A stretch of DNA of 64,000 nucleotides from Bittarella massiliensis (ex Durand et al. 2017). GTDB lineage: Bacteria > Bacillota > Clostridia > Oscillospirales > Ruminococcaceae. Numbering within the stretch: position 1 is the stretch's first letter; the number at the start of each line of letters is the position of its first letter. The notes under the pieces are model-generated. The model saw only the letters and a list, made by a program, of their open reading frames with translations. It made no database searches and was not told where the DNA came from. Position numbers and translations under genes: made by a program. The stretch is from NCBI RefSeq assembly GCF_001486165.1, contig NZ_LN908976.1:372071-436070 (forward strand), in the 5' to 3' direction. Below, one piece after another: positions 43,908-54,044 of this stretch.

Positions 43908-44561
43908 CTAAAAGACCACGTAGAACAAAACCGCCATGAAGTGGAAAAAGGTGCCCAGCAGCACAAAGATGTGAAAGAGCTCGTGATGGCCGAATTGGGG
44001 GCTGGGGTTGGGCCGCTTGAGGGCGTACATCACCGCCCCCACCGTGTAGCAGACCCCGCCGATGGCCAGCAGGGCGATCATCCCCCCGCCCATCCGGGAG
44101 AAGATGGAGAGGTCGAAGAGGATGGACCAGCCCATGACCAAATAGACCAGGGCGGACACCCAGTTGGGGGCGGTGATCCAGACCAGCTTGACGGCGATCC
44201 CCGCCAGGGCCACCCCCCAGAGGATGCCGATGAAGAGGGCCGCCCGCTCAAAGGGCTGAAAGCGGAAAAAAATGGGGGTGTAGGTGCCGGCAATGAGGAC
44301 GTAGATCATCGAGTGGTCGAGCTTGCGCAGCCGCCGCACCCGCGCCGGGTCGCCGTTGGAGTAGTGGTAGACGGTAGAGGCGGTGTAGAGGGCCAGCATG
44401 GAGAGACAGAACACCAGCGCCGGCAGGGCGTAGCGCAGAGGGGTGTGGTTGACCAGCGCCCCCACGGCGATGAGGATCGACCCCAGTCCGGCCAGGGCAA
44501 TGCCGATAAAGTGGGTGTAGCTGTCCACCGGGTCCCGCGCTCTGCTGAAAAAAGATGGCAT
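43908..44561 (-). CDS. Hemolysin III/PAQR family membrane protein
   Basis: A 217-residue seven-helix protein of the HlyIII/PAQR family. The conserved Ser/Asp/His residues of the family's presumed zinc site are seen in TASTVYHYSNGDP, KLDHSMIYVLIAGTYTPIFF and FGHHELFHIFVLLGTFFHF. Despite the name, most members are housekeeping membrane proteins of unsettled function (proposed hydrolase or lipid homeostasis). Single gene; AT-rich promoter region lies between 44562 and 44700, shared with the divergent DUF1836 gene. Confidence 0.9.
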   Translation of the reverse strand: MPSFFSRARDPVDSYTHFIGIALAGLGSILIAVGALVNHTPLRYALPALVFCLSMLALYTASTVYHYSNGDPARVRRLRKLDHSMIYVLIAGTYTPIFFRFQPFERAALFIGILWGVALAGIAVKLVWITAPNWVSALVYLVMGWSILFDLSIFSRMGGGMIALLAIGGVCYTVGAVMYALKRPNPSPQFGHHELFHIFVLLGTFFHFMAVLFYVVF

Positions 44562-44714
44562 TGTATGGTCTCCTTTTTATAATATAGTTTCAAATACTAC
44601 TTTATATGTATTTAATATACCACGTATCCTATGCCGATACAAGTCGAGATATTGCTTTTTGCCCTCTGCTGTTGTAAACTAATTGTGACAAAATGAGTCT
44701 GTGAGGTGATATTG

Positions 44715-45251
44715 GTGCCCGCCGTCGAAGAGCTGTACCGCAAGATGACAAACACCGGGGAGCTGACCCTGGAGGAACTCCCCGACCTGGACCTCTACAT
44801 GGACCAGGTGCTGACCCTCTTCTCCCGCCAGGGGGAGGAGCCCCTGCTGACCAAGACCATGATCAACAACTACCGCAAGGAAAACATCATCCGCCCCCTG
44901 GACGGGAAGCGCTACACCAAAAACCACATCGTGCAGATGCTGCTCATCTACCACCTGAAGGGGATCCTCTCCATCGGGGAGATCGCCCAGGTGATGGAGG
45001 AGTGCTATGTCTCCCCCGGCTACGACAACGCCCTCACCCGGGTCTACCGCGAGTTTTTAGAGCAAAAGCCCCTGCTGGACGAGGCGGTGAAGGACTGCTT
45101 TGACCAGTTCCTGCCGGAGAGCGCCCTCTCCGACAGCACCGACCTGTTGGCAGCCCTGCTGGGGCTCTCCCGGGTGGCGCAGTACGCCGACAAAATGGCC
45201 AAGGCCCTGGTCGAGGCCCATTTCGGGCCGGAAAAGGGGGTGGAGAGATGA
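44715..45251 (+). CDS. DUF1836 protein (MerR-like helical DNA-binding candidate)
   Basis: A 178-residue protein of the DUF1836 family, common in Firmicutes. The N-terminal half, LLTKTMINNYRKENIIRPLD then GKRYTKNHIVQMLLIYHLKG, resembles a MerR-type winged helix. Starts possible at 44706 (GTG), 44712 (TTG) and 44715 (GTG); the last has AGGTG at the best distance. It overlaps the HD-domain gene by 4 bp (ATGA), so the two are coupled. Probably a regulator; target unknown. Confidence 0.8.
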   Translation: MPAVEELYRKMTNTGELTLEELPDLDLYMDQVLTLFSRQGEEPLLTKTMINNYRKENIIRPLDGKRYTKNHIVQMLLIYHLKGILSIGEIAQVMEECYVSPGYDNALTRVYREFLEQKPLLDEAVKDCFDQFLPESALSDSTDLLAALLGLSRVAQYADKMAKALVEAHFGPEKGVER

Positions 45252-45865
45252 GCGTCGAAGCGATTTCCCCCCGCCAGATCCTGGACTACCTCTCCCTGGG
45301 GGAGAAGCTCAAGTGCGCCACCCGCCACTGCTTTACCACCAGCGGCCGGCAGGAGAGCGTGGCCGAACACAGTTTTCAGCTGGGGCTCCTCTGCATGCTG
45401 CTCTGGGACAGCTGCCCCGGGGTGGAGATGGAGCGGGTGCTGCAGATGTGTATCCTCCACGACATGGGGGAGGCCTTTACCGGCGACATCCCCACCTTCC
45501 TCAAGACCGACGGCCAGCGGGCGGTGGAGGACGGCGCCGTGGACGCCATGGTGGACGCCCTGCCCCCCGCCCTGGGGGCGCGCTGGCGGGAACTCTACCG
45601 GGAGATGGAGCAGCAGTGCACCCCCGAGAGCCGCCTCTACAAAGGATTGGACAAAATCGAAGCCCTCATTCAGCACAACTTCTCGGACATCTCCACCTGG
45701 ATCCCCCTGGAATACCAGCTCAACCTGCACTACGCCGACAAGGAGTGCGCCCCCTTCCCCGCCCTCACGGCCCTGCGGGAACTGGTGCGGGAGGAGACGG
45801 TGGCGAAGATCGAGGCCGAAAAGGCCCTGGACCCCGGCATCGTCCGCCCGGTGTACGAGCGCTGA
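45248..45865 (+). CDS. HD-domain phosphohydrolase
   Basis: A 205-residue HD protein similar to YfbR/HDDC2 nucleotidases. Metal residues: QESVAEHSFQLGLLCMLL (His), CILHDMGEAFTGDIPTFL (HD pair) and the later Asp in GLDKIEALIQHNF. ATG at 45248 within the DUF1836 3' end. Likely substrate is a (deoxy)nucleoside monophosphate. It shares little with the YfbR-like protein at 12543 beyond the motifs. Confidence 0.85.
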   Translation: MSVEAISPRQILDYLSLGEKLKCATRHCFTTSGRQESVAEHSFQLGLLCMLLWDSCPGVEMERVLQMCILHDMGEAFTGDIPTFLKTDGQRAVEDGAVDAMVDALPPALGARWRELYREMEQQCTPESRLYKGLDKIEALIQHNFSDISTWIPLEYQLNLHYADKECAPFPALTALRELVREETVAKIEAEKALDPGIVRPVYER

Positions 45866-45884
45866 TTTCGGACGCCCCGACAGA

Positions 45885-45927
45885 AAAAAGAGCGGGCGCA
45901 CCCACAAAGGGTGCGCCCGCTCTTTTT
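45885..45927. terminator. Bidirectional terminator between the HD gene and amidohydrolase 2
   Basis: AAAAAGAGCGGGCGCACCC / GGGTGCGCCCGCTCTTTTT with loop ACAAA, between convergent genes. Confidence 0.92.
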
Positions 45928-45937
45928 CAAAGGCCAA

Positions 45938-47284
45938 TCAGTGGTTCCAGTCGGCGTTCTTGCTGGCCAGATGGGCCTGGTAGATCTCGTTGGCGATCTT
46001 CTGCCCGTTGGCGAGGATCTCCTTCTCCTCGGCGGTCTTGAGGAGGTGATCCCGCACCGTCCAGCGGCCGGCGATCATCACGTCGCAGACGTCGTGCCGG
46101 TTGGCGTTGTAGACCAGGGTGGCCACCGGGTCGTCGAACATAGGGGTCAGGTTGGGGCTCTGCAGGTCGATGAGGATGATGTCGGCCTGTTTGCCCGCCT
46201 CCAGCGAGCCGATCTTGTCGTCGAGGCCCAGGGCCTCCGCCGGCTCGATGGTGGATTTGCGCAGCGCCTTTTTGGCGTTCATGTCGTGCACCGTGCAGCC
46301 GGCCATCCGGTCCATGGAGATGGCGGCGCGCATGTTGGTCCAGCAGTCCTGGGTGACCCAGTCGGTGCCCAGGATCAGGCGGACGCCCTCGTCAAACATC
46401 CGCTTGACCGGGGGCACATGGCCCCGCTTGCCCAGCATCTCGGCGCAGTGAAGCATGGGGGTGCGGCTCTCGGCCAGCATCTTCACGTCGTCGTCGCTGA
46501 TGTAGATGCAGTGGGCGCCCATCAGGTGCTCGCCCAGCAGGCCGCTCTCCTTGAGGTAGCCCAGGCAGCTGAAGCCGTAGGTCTCCTGCACGTACTTCGC
46601 CTCGCGGGGGGATTGGGAGATGTGGGTGTGAAAGCCCACCCCGTACTTCTCGCCCAGCTCGACGATCTGTTTGGCCAGCTCCAGCGAGACGGTGTCGGTG
46701 GCGTGGGGGCCGAAGCGGCAGGTGATGCGGCCGTCGTCCTTGCCGTTCCAGTCCTCGATCAGGCGGATGTTCTGCTCGACAAAATCCTGCCCCATCTTGG
46801 GGTAGCGGGTGTAGTCGTCGTAGCGCAGGGCGGCAATGTCCACGTCGACGATGTTCTGGCTGACCACCGCCCGCATGCCGATGTCGTAAAAGGCCTGGGT
46901 GACCCGGTCCATGTAGTGGTAGATGTCGTTGGTGCAGGTGATGCCCGCCTTCATCTGCTCCACCGCGCCCAGAAGGGAGAGGTGGTAGGTGGTCTCGGGC
47001 GTCAGCTGGCCCTCCATGGGGAGGGAGAGGCCGTAAAAGCCGTTTTCCGGGTCCTCGGTGAGGGCCTTGAAGAGGCTGCCCGCCACGTGGGAGTGGGCGT
47101 CCACAATGCCGGGGAGGACGGCCTTGCCGGCCGCGTCGACCACGCAGTCGGCCTCGCCCTGGTAGTCCCCCGCGCCGATCTCGGTGATCTTGTTGCCCTC
47201 GATGACCAGGTAGCCCTTGTCCAGCACCCGGTCGTCCCTGTCCACGGTGATGATCATGCCGTTTTGGATGACGGTTTTGCCCAT
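45938..47284 (-). CDS. Amidohydrolase family deaminase (second, distinct subfamily)
   Basis: A 448-residue ATZ/TRZ-type amidohydrolase. Metal ligands: LPGIVDAHSHVAGSLFKALT (HxH), GVGFHTHISQSPREAKYV, and VRLILGTDWVTQDCWTNMRA (catalytic Asp). The N-terminal beta sandwich reads MGKTVIQNGMIITVDRDDRV. It differs from the paralogue at 40612 in its Asp loop (GTDWVTQD against GSDGACSS), so the substrates probably differ; a nucleobase or other cyclic amidine is likely. The ATG at 47284 lies 47 bp from a good promoter. Confidence 0.8.
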   Translation of the reverse strand: MGKTVIQNGMIITVDRDDRVLDKGYLVIEGNKITEIGAGDYQGEADCVVDAAGKAVLPGIVDAHSHVAGSLFKALTEDPENGFYGLSLPMEGQLTPETTYHLSLLGAVEQMKAGITCTNDIYHYMDRVTQAFYDIGMRAVVSQNIVDVDIAALRYDDYTRYPKMGQDFVEQNIRLIEDWNGKDDGRITCRFGPHATDTVSLELAKQIVELGEKYGVGFHTHISQSPREAKYVQETYGFSCLGYLKESGLLGEHLMGAHCIYISDDDVKMLAESRTPMLHCAEMLGKRGHVPPVKRMFDEGVRLILGTDWVTQDCWTNMRAAISMDRMAGCTVHDMNAKKALRKSTIEPAEALGLDDKIGSLEAGKQADIILIDLQSPNLTPMFDDPVATLVYNANRHDVCDVMIAGRWTVRDHLLKTAEEKEILANGQKIANEIYQAHLASKNADWNH

Positions 47285-47330
47285 TGAATAAAATCCCCCT
47301 TCTTGTCGTTTGCTGTCTCGATCCTGTACC

Positions 47331-47359
47331 AGTATCGCACAAAACGCGCCCCCTTTCAA
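47331..47359 (-). promoter_or_regulatory. Promoter of amidohydrolase 2
   Basis: Minus strand TTGAAA (47354-47359), 17-nt spacer, GATACT (47331-47336). Confidence 0.6.
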
Positions 47360-47425
47360 GAGAGGGGGGCGCGTTTATACATCTGCCACAAAAGGGCGGA
47401 TTTGTTTATGGACAGAGCGCTGAAA

Positions 47426-47940
47426 GGGCGGGACGGCGGCTGTCTCCCCGCTCCAGAGAAAGCCCTCTCGTGCGGGCACAAGATCCACCTGTCCGGCAAC
47501 GCCGAAGCCGGGTGCAGCGGCAAAAGGCCTTTGTGCGGGCCGCCCTTTTTCTACCCGGAGATGAACGGGAACTTCTCCCTGCCACGGCAAATCGAGATGC
47601 CAAACGGCTCGGGTGACCAAATCCTGCAAACCGACCATGTGCCCACCGGCAGAAACCCCTCATCCGGCGCTCATGTGGGGCCGCGGGCTGAGATGAAGGG
47701 CATTGACCGCCCTCTCGCCCTCTAGAGAAAGCCCCGGTCAAGTGGCCCCCCCTCTGTCCGGCAGTGCTGAGCCGGGCACGGCGGCAAGGGGCCTTTGTGG
47801 CCGACCTCCCCCTTTTGCCCGGCAGCCGTGCCGGAGGACGAACAGCCAGACCCTCTCCGCACACAGCAAATCGGGGTGTGGCATCGCTCGGGCGGCCAAC
47901 CGCCGCAAACCGGCCGCACATCTTACAGGGGCGCCGGGAG
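47426..47940. repeat. Two diverged copies of a ~269-bp structured repeat
   Basis: Copy A (about 47426-47690) and copy B (about 47696-47940) align with a 269-bp offset. Shared blocks include AGAGAAAGCCC, GTCCGGCA, GGCCTTTGTG, GCAAATCG and GCAAACCG. A stem CCGGGT/ACCCGG in A corresponds to CCGGGC/GCCCGG in B, a compensatory change. The 600-bp region between two minus-strand genes has no credible gene; long open frames across it are arginine-rich translations of the repeat. It lies upstream of the amidohydrolase promoter and beyond the terminator of the sortase fusion gene. Confidence 0.65.
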
Positions 47941-47965
47941 GGCCCGGGCCGAATCGGCAGAAAAG

Positions 47966-47999
47966 AAGGCCGGACAGGCATCCCCGCCTGTCCGGCCTT
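47966..47999 (-). terminator. Terminator of the CinA-sortase fusion gene
   Basis: AAGGCCGGACAGGC / GCCTGTCCGGCCTT, 14-bp stem, followed on the minus strand by CTTTTCTG. Confidence 0.75.
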
Positions 48000-48020
48000 T
48001 GCAATATTGGGTTGACTGGG

Positions 48021-50936
48021 TCAGTACTGCAGCGCCCGCTGGTAGTGGCTGTTGAGCTTTGCTGCGTAGCCGGAGTCGGCCGCCCAGGTGCCGGCCAGGT
48101 TTTCCCACAGCGGGGCCTTGCCCTTGGGGGAGATGTACTTGTACCGCGGGTCGACGCAGGCCTGGTTGAGGGGGGCGGCGGAGCCGTACCCCTTCAGGTG
48201 CTGAATATTGGCCCGCGCCCCGATGCGGGGGCTGTCAAAGGAGAGGCCGGGCTCGCCGCCCCCGGTGGCCCCCAGGCCGCCGTAGTTGTTCTGGGTCCAC
48301 TTCACATCGCCGGTGAAGCGGAAAAAGCCCGTCTCGTGGATGGCCTGGCAGAAGGCGATGTCCCCCCGCACCCCTTCGGCCCGCCCCTCGCTCAAAAAGT
48401 AGCTGGCCAGCTCTTTGACCGAGCAGTTGAGCTGGGGGGAGGGGTTGTTTGCCAGCACGTAGGCGGCCAGCTGGTCGGCGGTGAGGGAGCTCTCGCCCAT
48501 GATGCTCAGGCCGTAGATGCTCTGGGGGAGCTGCTCTTCCGGCTCCGCCTCGGGCTGGGAACTGCTGGAAGACGAAGAGCTGCTGCCCCCGGAGGAGGCG
48601 CTGCCGGAAGAGGAGCCGCCCCCCGACGGGGTGCTGGAGGAGGAGCTGGAGGAACTGCCGTCCACCGGAACGGTGGGCGCGGAGGAGGCGCTCCCCTGTC
48701 CGCCGGAATGGGCGGGGGAACTGGAGCTGCCGCCGGGGGTGGGTTTGCTCACCTGGGTCTGGGTCAGGTGGGAGAGGTCGGTGTTCAAATCCACCGAGGC
48801 CAGGTCCCCGTTTTTATAGAGTTTGGGCTGCACCGGGCTGGGGTTTTTCTGGGCCTGCTCCACGTCCACCGTGGCCTCCTCCCCCTCTCTGACCTTGCGG
48901 CCCACCAGCACCAGCCGCTGGCCGTCGTAGTCGTAGAGGCAGGTGGAGAGGGTCACCAGGGTGTCGCCGTACTGGGTGTCCACCGGGGTCTCGATCAGGG
49001 AGCGGCTGGTGATCTCCCCCACAAACTCGTCAAAGCCCTCCTCGGTGAGGAAGCTCAGGGAGTTGTAGTAGTCAAACACCTCGCCCTGGCTGGGTTCGGT
49101 GTTGGCGGTGAAGATGGCCAACACCTTGTACTGGGACTTCTCGTAGACGGTGTTCATCTCAAAAACCGGGTTGGCCTTGTAAAACTCCAGATCCCGGAAC
49201 TTGGTCAGGTCGCCGAACATCTGGCTGTCCTTCATGTTGTGGCCGTAGATGACCAGGTTTTCGGCGGGGTTTTGCAGGTCGTTGCGGTAGTCGAAAAAGA
49301 GGGTGCCGTACTTGGAGTACTCCTTGAAGAAGTCGTTTTTCAGGTAGAAGCTGTTGTCGGTGGTCTGGACGATGGGGTAGTCGATCTGGGTGTTGGGGAC
49401 CTTGATCCAGCCCGCCACCTCCCTGTTTTTCAGGTAGAGGGCCTTGAAGTCGTCGAGATACCCCTCGGGCAGCTCCACATCCACGTCGGCGCCGGAGGTG
49501 TAGAGGCTGGTGAGCTCGCTGTTTTTGTTCTTGTTCTGCCACCCCTCGTAGAGGTACTGCCCCACCAGGGTCAGCGAGCCGATAAAGACGCAAAGGGCCA
49601 GGTAGAAGGCCAGCACCCGCACCCCGTCCAGGGCCCGCACCGCCCGGTCGCCCCGGGTGTAGCTGGCGATCTTGTAGGAGGTGTAGGCCGACAGGTCCAG
49701 CCCCAGGGCCAGGCGGCGCACCAGGTCAAGGGCGTGCATGCAGGCCAGGTGGCGGATCTTCTCGCGGGAGGTGTTGCCGTTTTTCAGCTCCAACTTGCGC
49801 ACGTAGAGCTGTTTGCCAAAGGCGGCGGCTATGTAGACGGTGCCCACCGGGTTGCCCCGGTCGTCGCTGTCGGGGCCGGCCACCCCGGTGATCCCCACCC
49901 CGATGTCGCTGTGCCCCCGCCGGCGGGCCCCCAGGGCCATCCGGCAGGCCACCTGTTCGCTGACCGCCCCGTACTTTTTGAAGTAGCTGCGGCGGATGCC
50001 CAGGGTGTTTTGCTTGGCAAAGTCGGCATAGGTGGCGGCGCCAAAGCCAAAGACCGCCGAGGCGCCAGGGACCTGGGTGATCCGCTGGCTCATGAGGCCG
50101 CCGGTGCAGGACTCGGCGGTGGCCAGGGTGAGCTTTTTCTCCTTGAGGGCGGCCACCACCGCCTCCTGCATGCTCTCCACGTCCTGGCCGTAGACCGCGT
50201 CGCCCAGGCGGGTCTTCATCTCCTCCACCACCCCGGCGCAGAGGGACTTCGCCTCCGCTTCGCTGGCGGCCTTGGCGGTGATGCGCACCTCCACCTCGCC
50301 CTCCTTGGCGTAGACGGCGGCGGTGGGGTTTTGCCCCTGCAACAGGTCATCGATCTTGGTCTCCAAAAGGGACTCGCCGATGCCGAACTCCCGCAGGGTG
50401 GTGGACCAGATGGTGCAGCCGGTGACCGACTGCAGGTAGGGGACCACCCACTCCTCCACCATCGGCTCAAATTCCGAGGGGGGGCCGGGCAGCATCACGA
50501 TGTACTGGTTGCCCTTGTGGATGGCGCAGCCCGGGGCCGAGCCGTGATGGTTTTCAAAGATCTCCGCCCCCTTGGGGACCAGGGCCTGTTTGACGTTGTT
50601 TTCGGTCATCTGGGCGCAGAGGTGGGCGTAGTACTCCTTGATCTTGTCCAGGGAGGGCTGGTGGATCTCCATCTCCAGCCCCAGGGCGCTGCAGATGGTC
50701 TCCTTGGTGAGGTCGTCCTTGGTGGGGCCCAGCCCGCCGATGAAGAGGATCAGCTCGCTGCGGGAGAGGGCCTGTTTGAGCGCCTCCAGCAGCCGGGCGC
50801 CGTTGTCCCCCACCACGCTCTGGTAGTACATGTCGATGCCCAGCTTGGCCAGCTGGCGGGAGAGGTAGCGGGCGTTGGTGTTGACGATGTCGCCCAGCAG
50901 CAGCTCGGTGCCGACGCAGATGATTTCCGCTTTCAC
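48021..50936 (-). CDS. Three-part fusion: CinA - membrane helix - class B sortase - glucosaminidase-like domain
   Basis: One uninterrupted 971-codon frame. Residues 1-410 are a full CinA: MoCF-like [20 protein letters not shown] and [14 protein letters not shown], then the nicotinamide-nucleotide amidase domain with [14 protein letters not shown] and [12 protein letters not shown] helix ([20 protein letters not shown]) lies at about 438-458. Residues about 500-690 are a sortase [32 protein letters not shown] (His566), [19 protein letters not shown] (Cys666, Arg). A Ser/Gly linker spans about 732-802, and the last ~150 residues resemble endo-glucosaminidases ([28 protein letters not shown]). 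GTG start. Topology fits: CinA inside, sortase and hydrolase outside. Confidence 0.82.
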   Translation of the reverse strand: MKAEIICVGTELLLGDIVNTNARYLSRQLAKLGIDMYYQSVVGDNGARLLEALKQALSRSELILFIGGLGPTKDDLTKETICSALGLEMEIHQPSLDKIKEYYAHLCAQMTENNVKQALVPKGAEIFENHHGSAPGCAIHKGNQYIVMLPGPPSEFEPMVEEWVVPYLQSVTGCTIWSTTLREFGIGESLLETKIDDLLQGQNPTAAVYAKEGEVEVRITAKAASEAEAKSLCAGVVEEMKTRLGDAVYGQDVESMQEAVVAALKEKKLTLATAESCTGGLMSQRITQVPGASAVFGFGAATYADFAKQNTLGIRRSYFKKYGAVSEQVACRMALGARRRGHSDIGVGITGVAGPDSDDRGNPVGTVYIAAAFGKQLYVRKLELKNGNTSREKIRHLACMHALDLVRRLALGLDLSAYTSYKIASYTRGDRAVRALDGVRVLAFYLALCVFIGSLTLVGQYLYEGWQNKNKNSELTSLYTSGADVDVELPEGYLDDFKALYLKNREVAGWIKVPNTQIDYPIVQTTDNSFYLKNDFFKEYSKYGTLFFDYRNDLQNPAENLVIYGHNMKDSQMFGDLTKFRDLEFYKANPVFEMNTVYEKSQYKVLAIFTANTEPSQGEVFDYYNSLSFLTEEGFDEFVGEITSRSLIETPVDTQYGDTLVTLSTCLYDYDGQRLVLVGRKVREGEEATVDVEQAQKNPSPVQPKLYKNGDLASVDLNTDLSHLTQTQVSKPTPGGSSSSPAHSGGQGSASSAPTVPVDGSSSSSSSSTPSGGGSSSGSASSGGSSSSSSSSSQPEAEPEEQLPQSIYGLSIMGESSLTADQLAAYVLANNPSPQLNCSVKELASYFLSEGRAEGVRGDIAFCQAIHETGFFRFTGDVKWTQNNYGGLGATGGGEPGLSFDSPRIGARANIQHLKGYGSAAPLNQACVDPRYKYISPKGKAPLWENLAGTWAADSGYAAKLNSHYQRALQY

Positions 50937-50969
50937 GTGTGGTTTCCCCCTTTTTCTCTCTCGGTGCCC

Positions 50970-52142
50970 CTACCGCAGGATGGCCACCAGTTTTTCGGTG
51001 CCGGAGACGGCCTCCTCGATGAGGGGCTCCAGATCCAGCTTCTCCTCTTCCCGGACGATCTGTTCCAGCACCGGCCGGGTCTTGGGGTGCCGGGGGGTAA
51101 AGACGGTGCAGCAGTCCTCATAGGGGAGGATGGAGGTCTCGAAGGTGTCGATCTTGCGGGCGATGTCCACGATCTCCAACTTGTCCATCCCGATGAGGGG
51201 GCGCAGGACCGGCAGTTCGCTGGCCGCGTCGGTGCAGCCGATGGCCTGCATGGTCTGGCTGGCCACCTGGGCCAGGCTCTCCCCGGTGATGATGGCCCCA
51301 CAGCCCCGGGCCTTTGCCACCCGGTTGGCCACCATCATCATCACCCGCCGCATGATGACGGTGAAGTACTCCTCCTTGCAGCCGCGCTTGATCTCCTCCT
51401 GAATGCGGGTGAAGGGGACCACGTGCACCTCGAAGGTGTTGCAGTACTCGGTCATCTTGTCGGCCAGGGTCAGCACCTTCAGCTTGGCCCGCTCGCTGGT
51501 GTAGGGGGGGCTCTCGAAGTGGATGCAGCACAGCTGCACCCCCCGCTTGGCCATCATGTAGCCGGCCACCGGGGAGTCGATGCCGCCCGAGAGCATCAGC
51601 ATCCCCATCCCCGAGGAGCCCACCGGCATCCCCCCGGCGGCCTTGTGGGCCACCCCGTGGACGTAGGCGCCGAAGTCGCGCACCTCCACCACCACCCGGT
51701 ACTCGGGGTCGTGCAGGTCCACCGACAGGTTGTCAAAGCGCTCCAGCAGCAGGCCGCCGATCTCCTCGCAGATCTGGGGGGTCTTGAGGGGGAAGGTCTT
51801 GTCCGAGCGCTTGGCCTCCACCTTGAAGGTGGAGACCAGGGGCAGGCTGTCGGCCAGGTATTCCAGCGCCACCCGGGCGATGTCCCCCATCTCCTTTTGG
51901 GCGACGGCGGCCCGGGTGATGGTGGAGATGCCGAAGACGTGGCTCAGCCGCTCCTCCACCAGGTCCAGGTCGCACTCCTCCAGCGGCTCCACCACGATGG
52001 TGGACTGGGCGGCCCGGGTCTCAAAGCGCCCCAGCAGCCGCAGCCGGTGGCGGACGTTTTTCAGGAGGACCGACTCAAAGCTCTGCTTGTTGAGGCCCTT
52101 GAGGGCGATCTCCCCGTACTTTAACAAAATGATCTCTTTCAA
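50970..52142 (-). CDS. thiI: tRNA 4-thiouridine synthase ThiI
   Basis: A 390-residue enzyme with an N-terminal ferredoxin-like and THUMP RNA-binding region ([18 protein letters not shown]) and the PP-loop adenylation site [20 protein letters not shown]. It thiolates U8 of tRNA and may supply sulfur for the thiazole of thiamine. It lacks a C-terminal rhodanese domain, as in Bacillus. The start is a TTG at 52142, 3 bp after the nifS stop; the pair is a standard operon in which NifS gives persulfide to ThiI. Confidence 0.95.
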   Translation of the reverse strand: MKEIILLKYGEIALKGLNKQSFESVLLKNVRHRLRLLGRFETRAAQSTIVVEPLEECDLDLVEERLSHVFGISTITRAAVAQKEMGDIARVALEYLADSLPLVSTFKVEAKRSDKTFPLKTPQICEEIGGLLLERFDNLSVDLHDPEYRVVVEVRDFGAYVHGVAHKAAGGMPVGSSGMGMLMLSGGIDSPVAGYMMAKRGVQLCCIHFESPPYTSERAKLKVLTLADKMTEYCNTFEVHVVPFTRIQEEIKRGCKEEYFTVIMRRVMMMVANRVAKARGCGAIITGESLAQVASQTMQAIGCTDAASELPVLRPLIGMDKLEIVDIARKIDTFETSILPYEDCCTVFTPRHPKTRPVLEQIVREEEKLDLEPLIEEAVSGTEKLVAILR

Positions 52143-52145
52143 ACC

Positions 52146-53291
52146 CTATCTTCTCCCAACCAGGCTCTGTCGGGCCGCTTCGAGCCCGGCGCAGAGCGCG
52201 TCGATGTCTTCTTCTGTGTTCCCCGCATCCATGCTCACCCGCAGGGCGCTGTCCCCCCGGGGACCCGAGAGGCCGATGCTCGCCAGCACATGGCTGGGGC
52301 CGCCCTTGGCGCAGGCCGACCCGCTGGACACATAGACCCCCCGCTCGGCCAGGAAGTGCAGCAGGGTCTCGCTGCGAAAGCCCGGCACCGAGAGGTTGAC
52401 GATGTAGGGCAGGGCGTCCTGCGGGGAGTTGATCTGCACCCCGCCGTCCGCCGCGGCCCAGGCCAGCAGCCGGTCCCGCAGGGCGGTGACCCGCTCCATA
52501 TTCCGGGCGCGGTCCTTCGCGCAGCGCTTTGCCGCCAGGGCCAGGGCGGCGGCGTAGGCCACGTTCTCGGTCCCCGGGCGCAGCCCCCGCTGCTGTTTGC
52601 CGCCCCGGACCAGGGGGGGCAGGTGCACCCCCTTTTTGATGTAAAGGGCGCCCACCCCCTTGGGGGCGTGGATCTTGTGGCCGGTGAAGGTGAAGAGGTC
52701 CACCCCCCAGGCCTTTAGGTTGATGGGCAGCTTGCCGAAGGCCTGCACCCCGTCGCAGTGGACCAGGGCCTTGGGGGCCTTTTTTTTGATGGCGGCGGTC
52801 AGGGCCTGGATGGGCAGGACGGTGCCGATCTCGTTGTTGACCGCCATCAGGCTGACCAGGGCGGTGTTCCCGTCCACCCGCTCCAACACGTCGGCCGGGC
52901 GGATGTGCCCCTCGCCGTCGGGGGCGACAAAGACCGCCTGGGCCCCCTGGCGCTCGGCCAGGTACTGCACCGGCTCCAGCACCGAGGAGTGCTCAAAGGC
53001 GGTGGTGATGACCCCGGTCGCCCGCCGTCGGCGGCTCTCATACCCCGAGAGGATGGCCCAGTTGTTGGCCTCGGTGCCGCCGGAGGTGAAATAGAGCTCC
53101 TCCGGCGCGCAGTTCAGGATGCGGGCCAGGTCGGCGGCGGCCGACTTCATAAGCAGCTCCGCCTCCAGCCCCTTGGAGTGGAGGGAGGAGGGGTTCCCAT
53201 ACCGCTCCACCAACACCTCCCGCACCAGGTCGGCCACCTCGGGCCAGACCTGGGTGGTGGCGCTGTTGTCCAAATAGTGTTCTCTCGGCAC
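52146..53291 (-). CDS. nifS: Cysteine desulfurase (NifS/IscS family)
   Basis: A 381-residue PLP enzyme that takes sulfur from cysteine. Conserved parts: YLDNSATTQVWPEV at the start, YFTSGGTEANNWAIL, LVHCDGVQAFGKLPI, the PLP lysine in FTFTGHKIHAPKGVGALYIK, and the persulfide cysteine in VSSGSACAKGGPSHVLASIG. The GTG start has GGAGGG upstream. Upstream of thiI in the same transcript, so tRNA thiolation is its likely main job. Confidence 0.95.
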   Translation of the reverse strand: MPREHYLDNSATTQVWPEVADLVREVLVERYGNPSSLHSKGLEAELLMKSAAADLARILNCAPEELYFTSGGTEANNWAILSGYESRRRRATGVITTAFEHSSVLEPVQYLAERQGAQAVFVAPDGEGHIRPADVLERVDGNTALVSLMAVNNEIGTVLPIQALTAAIKKKAPKALVHCDGVQAFGKLPINLKAWGVDLFTFTGHKIHAPKGVGALYIKKGVHLPPLVRGGKQQRGLRPGTENVAYAAALALAAKRCAKDRARNMERVTALRDRLLAWAAADGGVQINSPQDALPYIVNLSVPGFRSETLLHFLAERGVYVSSGSACAKGGPSHVLASIGLSGPRGDSALRVSMDAGNTEEDIDALCAGLEAARQSLVGRR

Positions 53292-53554
53292 AGCCGCATC
53301 GCCCTCCTCACCAATTCTCTTTGCCGCCCGCTGCCGGCAGCCGTCAGATGGTTTTAGTATACTCTATTTTCATCGGTTTCGCAAACCCCGGCGGGCGGCG
53401 TCTCCCCTTTGCCGGCGGCTGTCGAAAGGCGCCGTCCGCTCCGCCAAACCGCCTTGCGGGAAACGATTTTGTGTGGTAGCATGAAAATAAGATATTCGCG
53501 CGACCCCGGCGCAAGGGGATGCCCACAATCGGCAGCAAGGAGAAAAGAAATTCT

Positions 53555-53950
53555 ATGAAAAAATATAAAATCGCATCGCTCCTCATGCTGATCCACGGGC
53601 TTTTTATGGAAATCGGGGGGTGCCTCTCCCTGATCCCCATTCTTGTTCTGGGAAATGGCCGATTGGATGTCAGCCAACCGTTCTCGTTTGTTGTCCCGTA
53701 TTTCAAAGACAATATGCATTTGATGCTCGTCACGGGGGCGCTTTACGGGACAGTGAGGGTCATCGGCGCCGTCGGCTTGTGGAAAAACCGACTGTGGGGA
53801 CTGGTTTTGTCAGTCATAAACTGCGTTGTCACAATGGCTTTGATGATGTTCATGTTGCCGGCGGGGATACTGGACGGGATCCTCGCTTGCAGCGCTTTGA
53901 TTATCATGTTGACACAGTATTTCGGGAACAAAAAAATCGTTGAAGAATAG
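53555..53950 (+). CDS. Small four-helix membrane protein of unknown function
   Basis: A 131-residue hydrophobic protein with four predicted helices: IASLLMLIHGLFMEIGG, LMLVTGALYGTVRVIGAVG, LWGLVLSVINCVVTMALMMF and ILDGILACSALIIMLTQYF. It ends KKIVEE. The ATG at 53555 has AAGGAG 12 nt upstream. Slightly lower in GC than its neighbours. Related small proteins in Firmicutes are annotated only as hypothetical. Confidence 0.75.
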   Translation: MKKYKIASLLMLIHGLFMEIGGCLSLIPILVLGNGRLDVSQPFSFVVPYFKDNMHLMLVTGALYGTVRVIGAVGLWKNRLWGLVLSVINCVVTMALMMFMLPAGILDGILACSALIIMLTQYFGNKKIVEE

Positions 53951-54044
53951 GCTTCTCCCCGGCCGGGCCAACAGCGCTCGCCTTTCTCCGGACAACGATC
54001 CCTCCGGATGTCTGGGCGCAGGCCCCACCGGCGGATGATGACAG

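Noticed and set aside
47406-47981. 191-codon arginine-rich open frame in the 47.4-48.0 kb region
   Set aside because: It is repetitive because it crosses the two repeat copies, has no ribosome site, and its composition is unlike the genuine proteins here.
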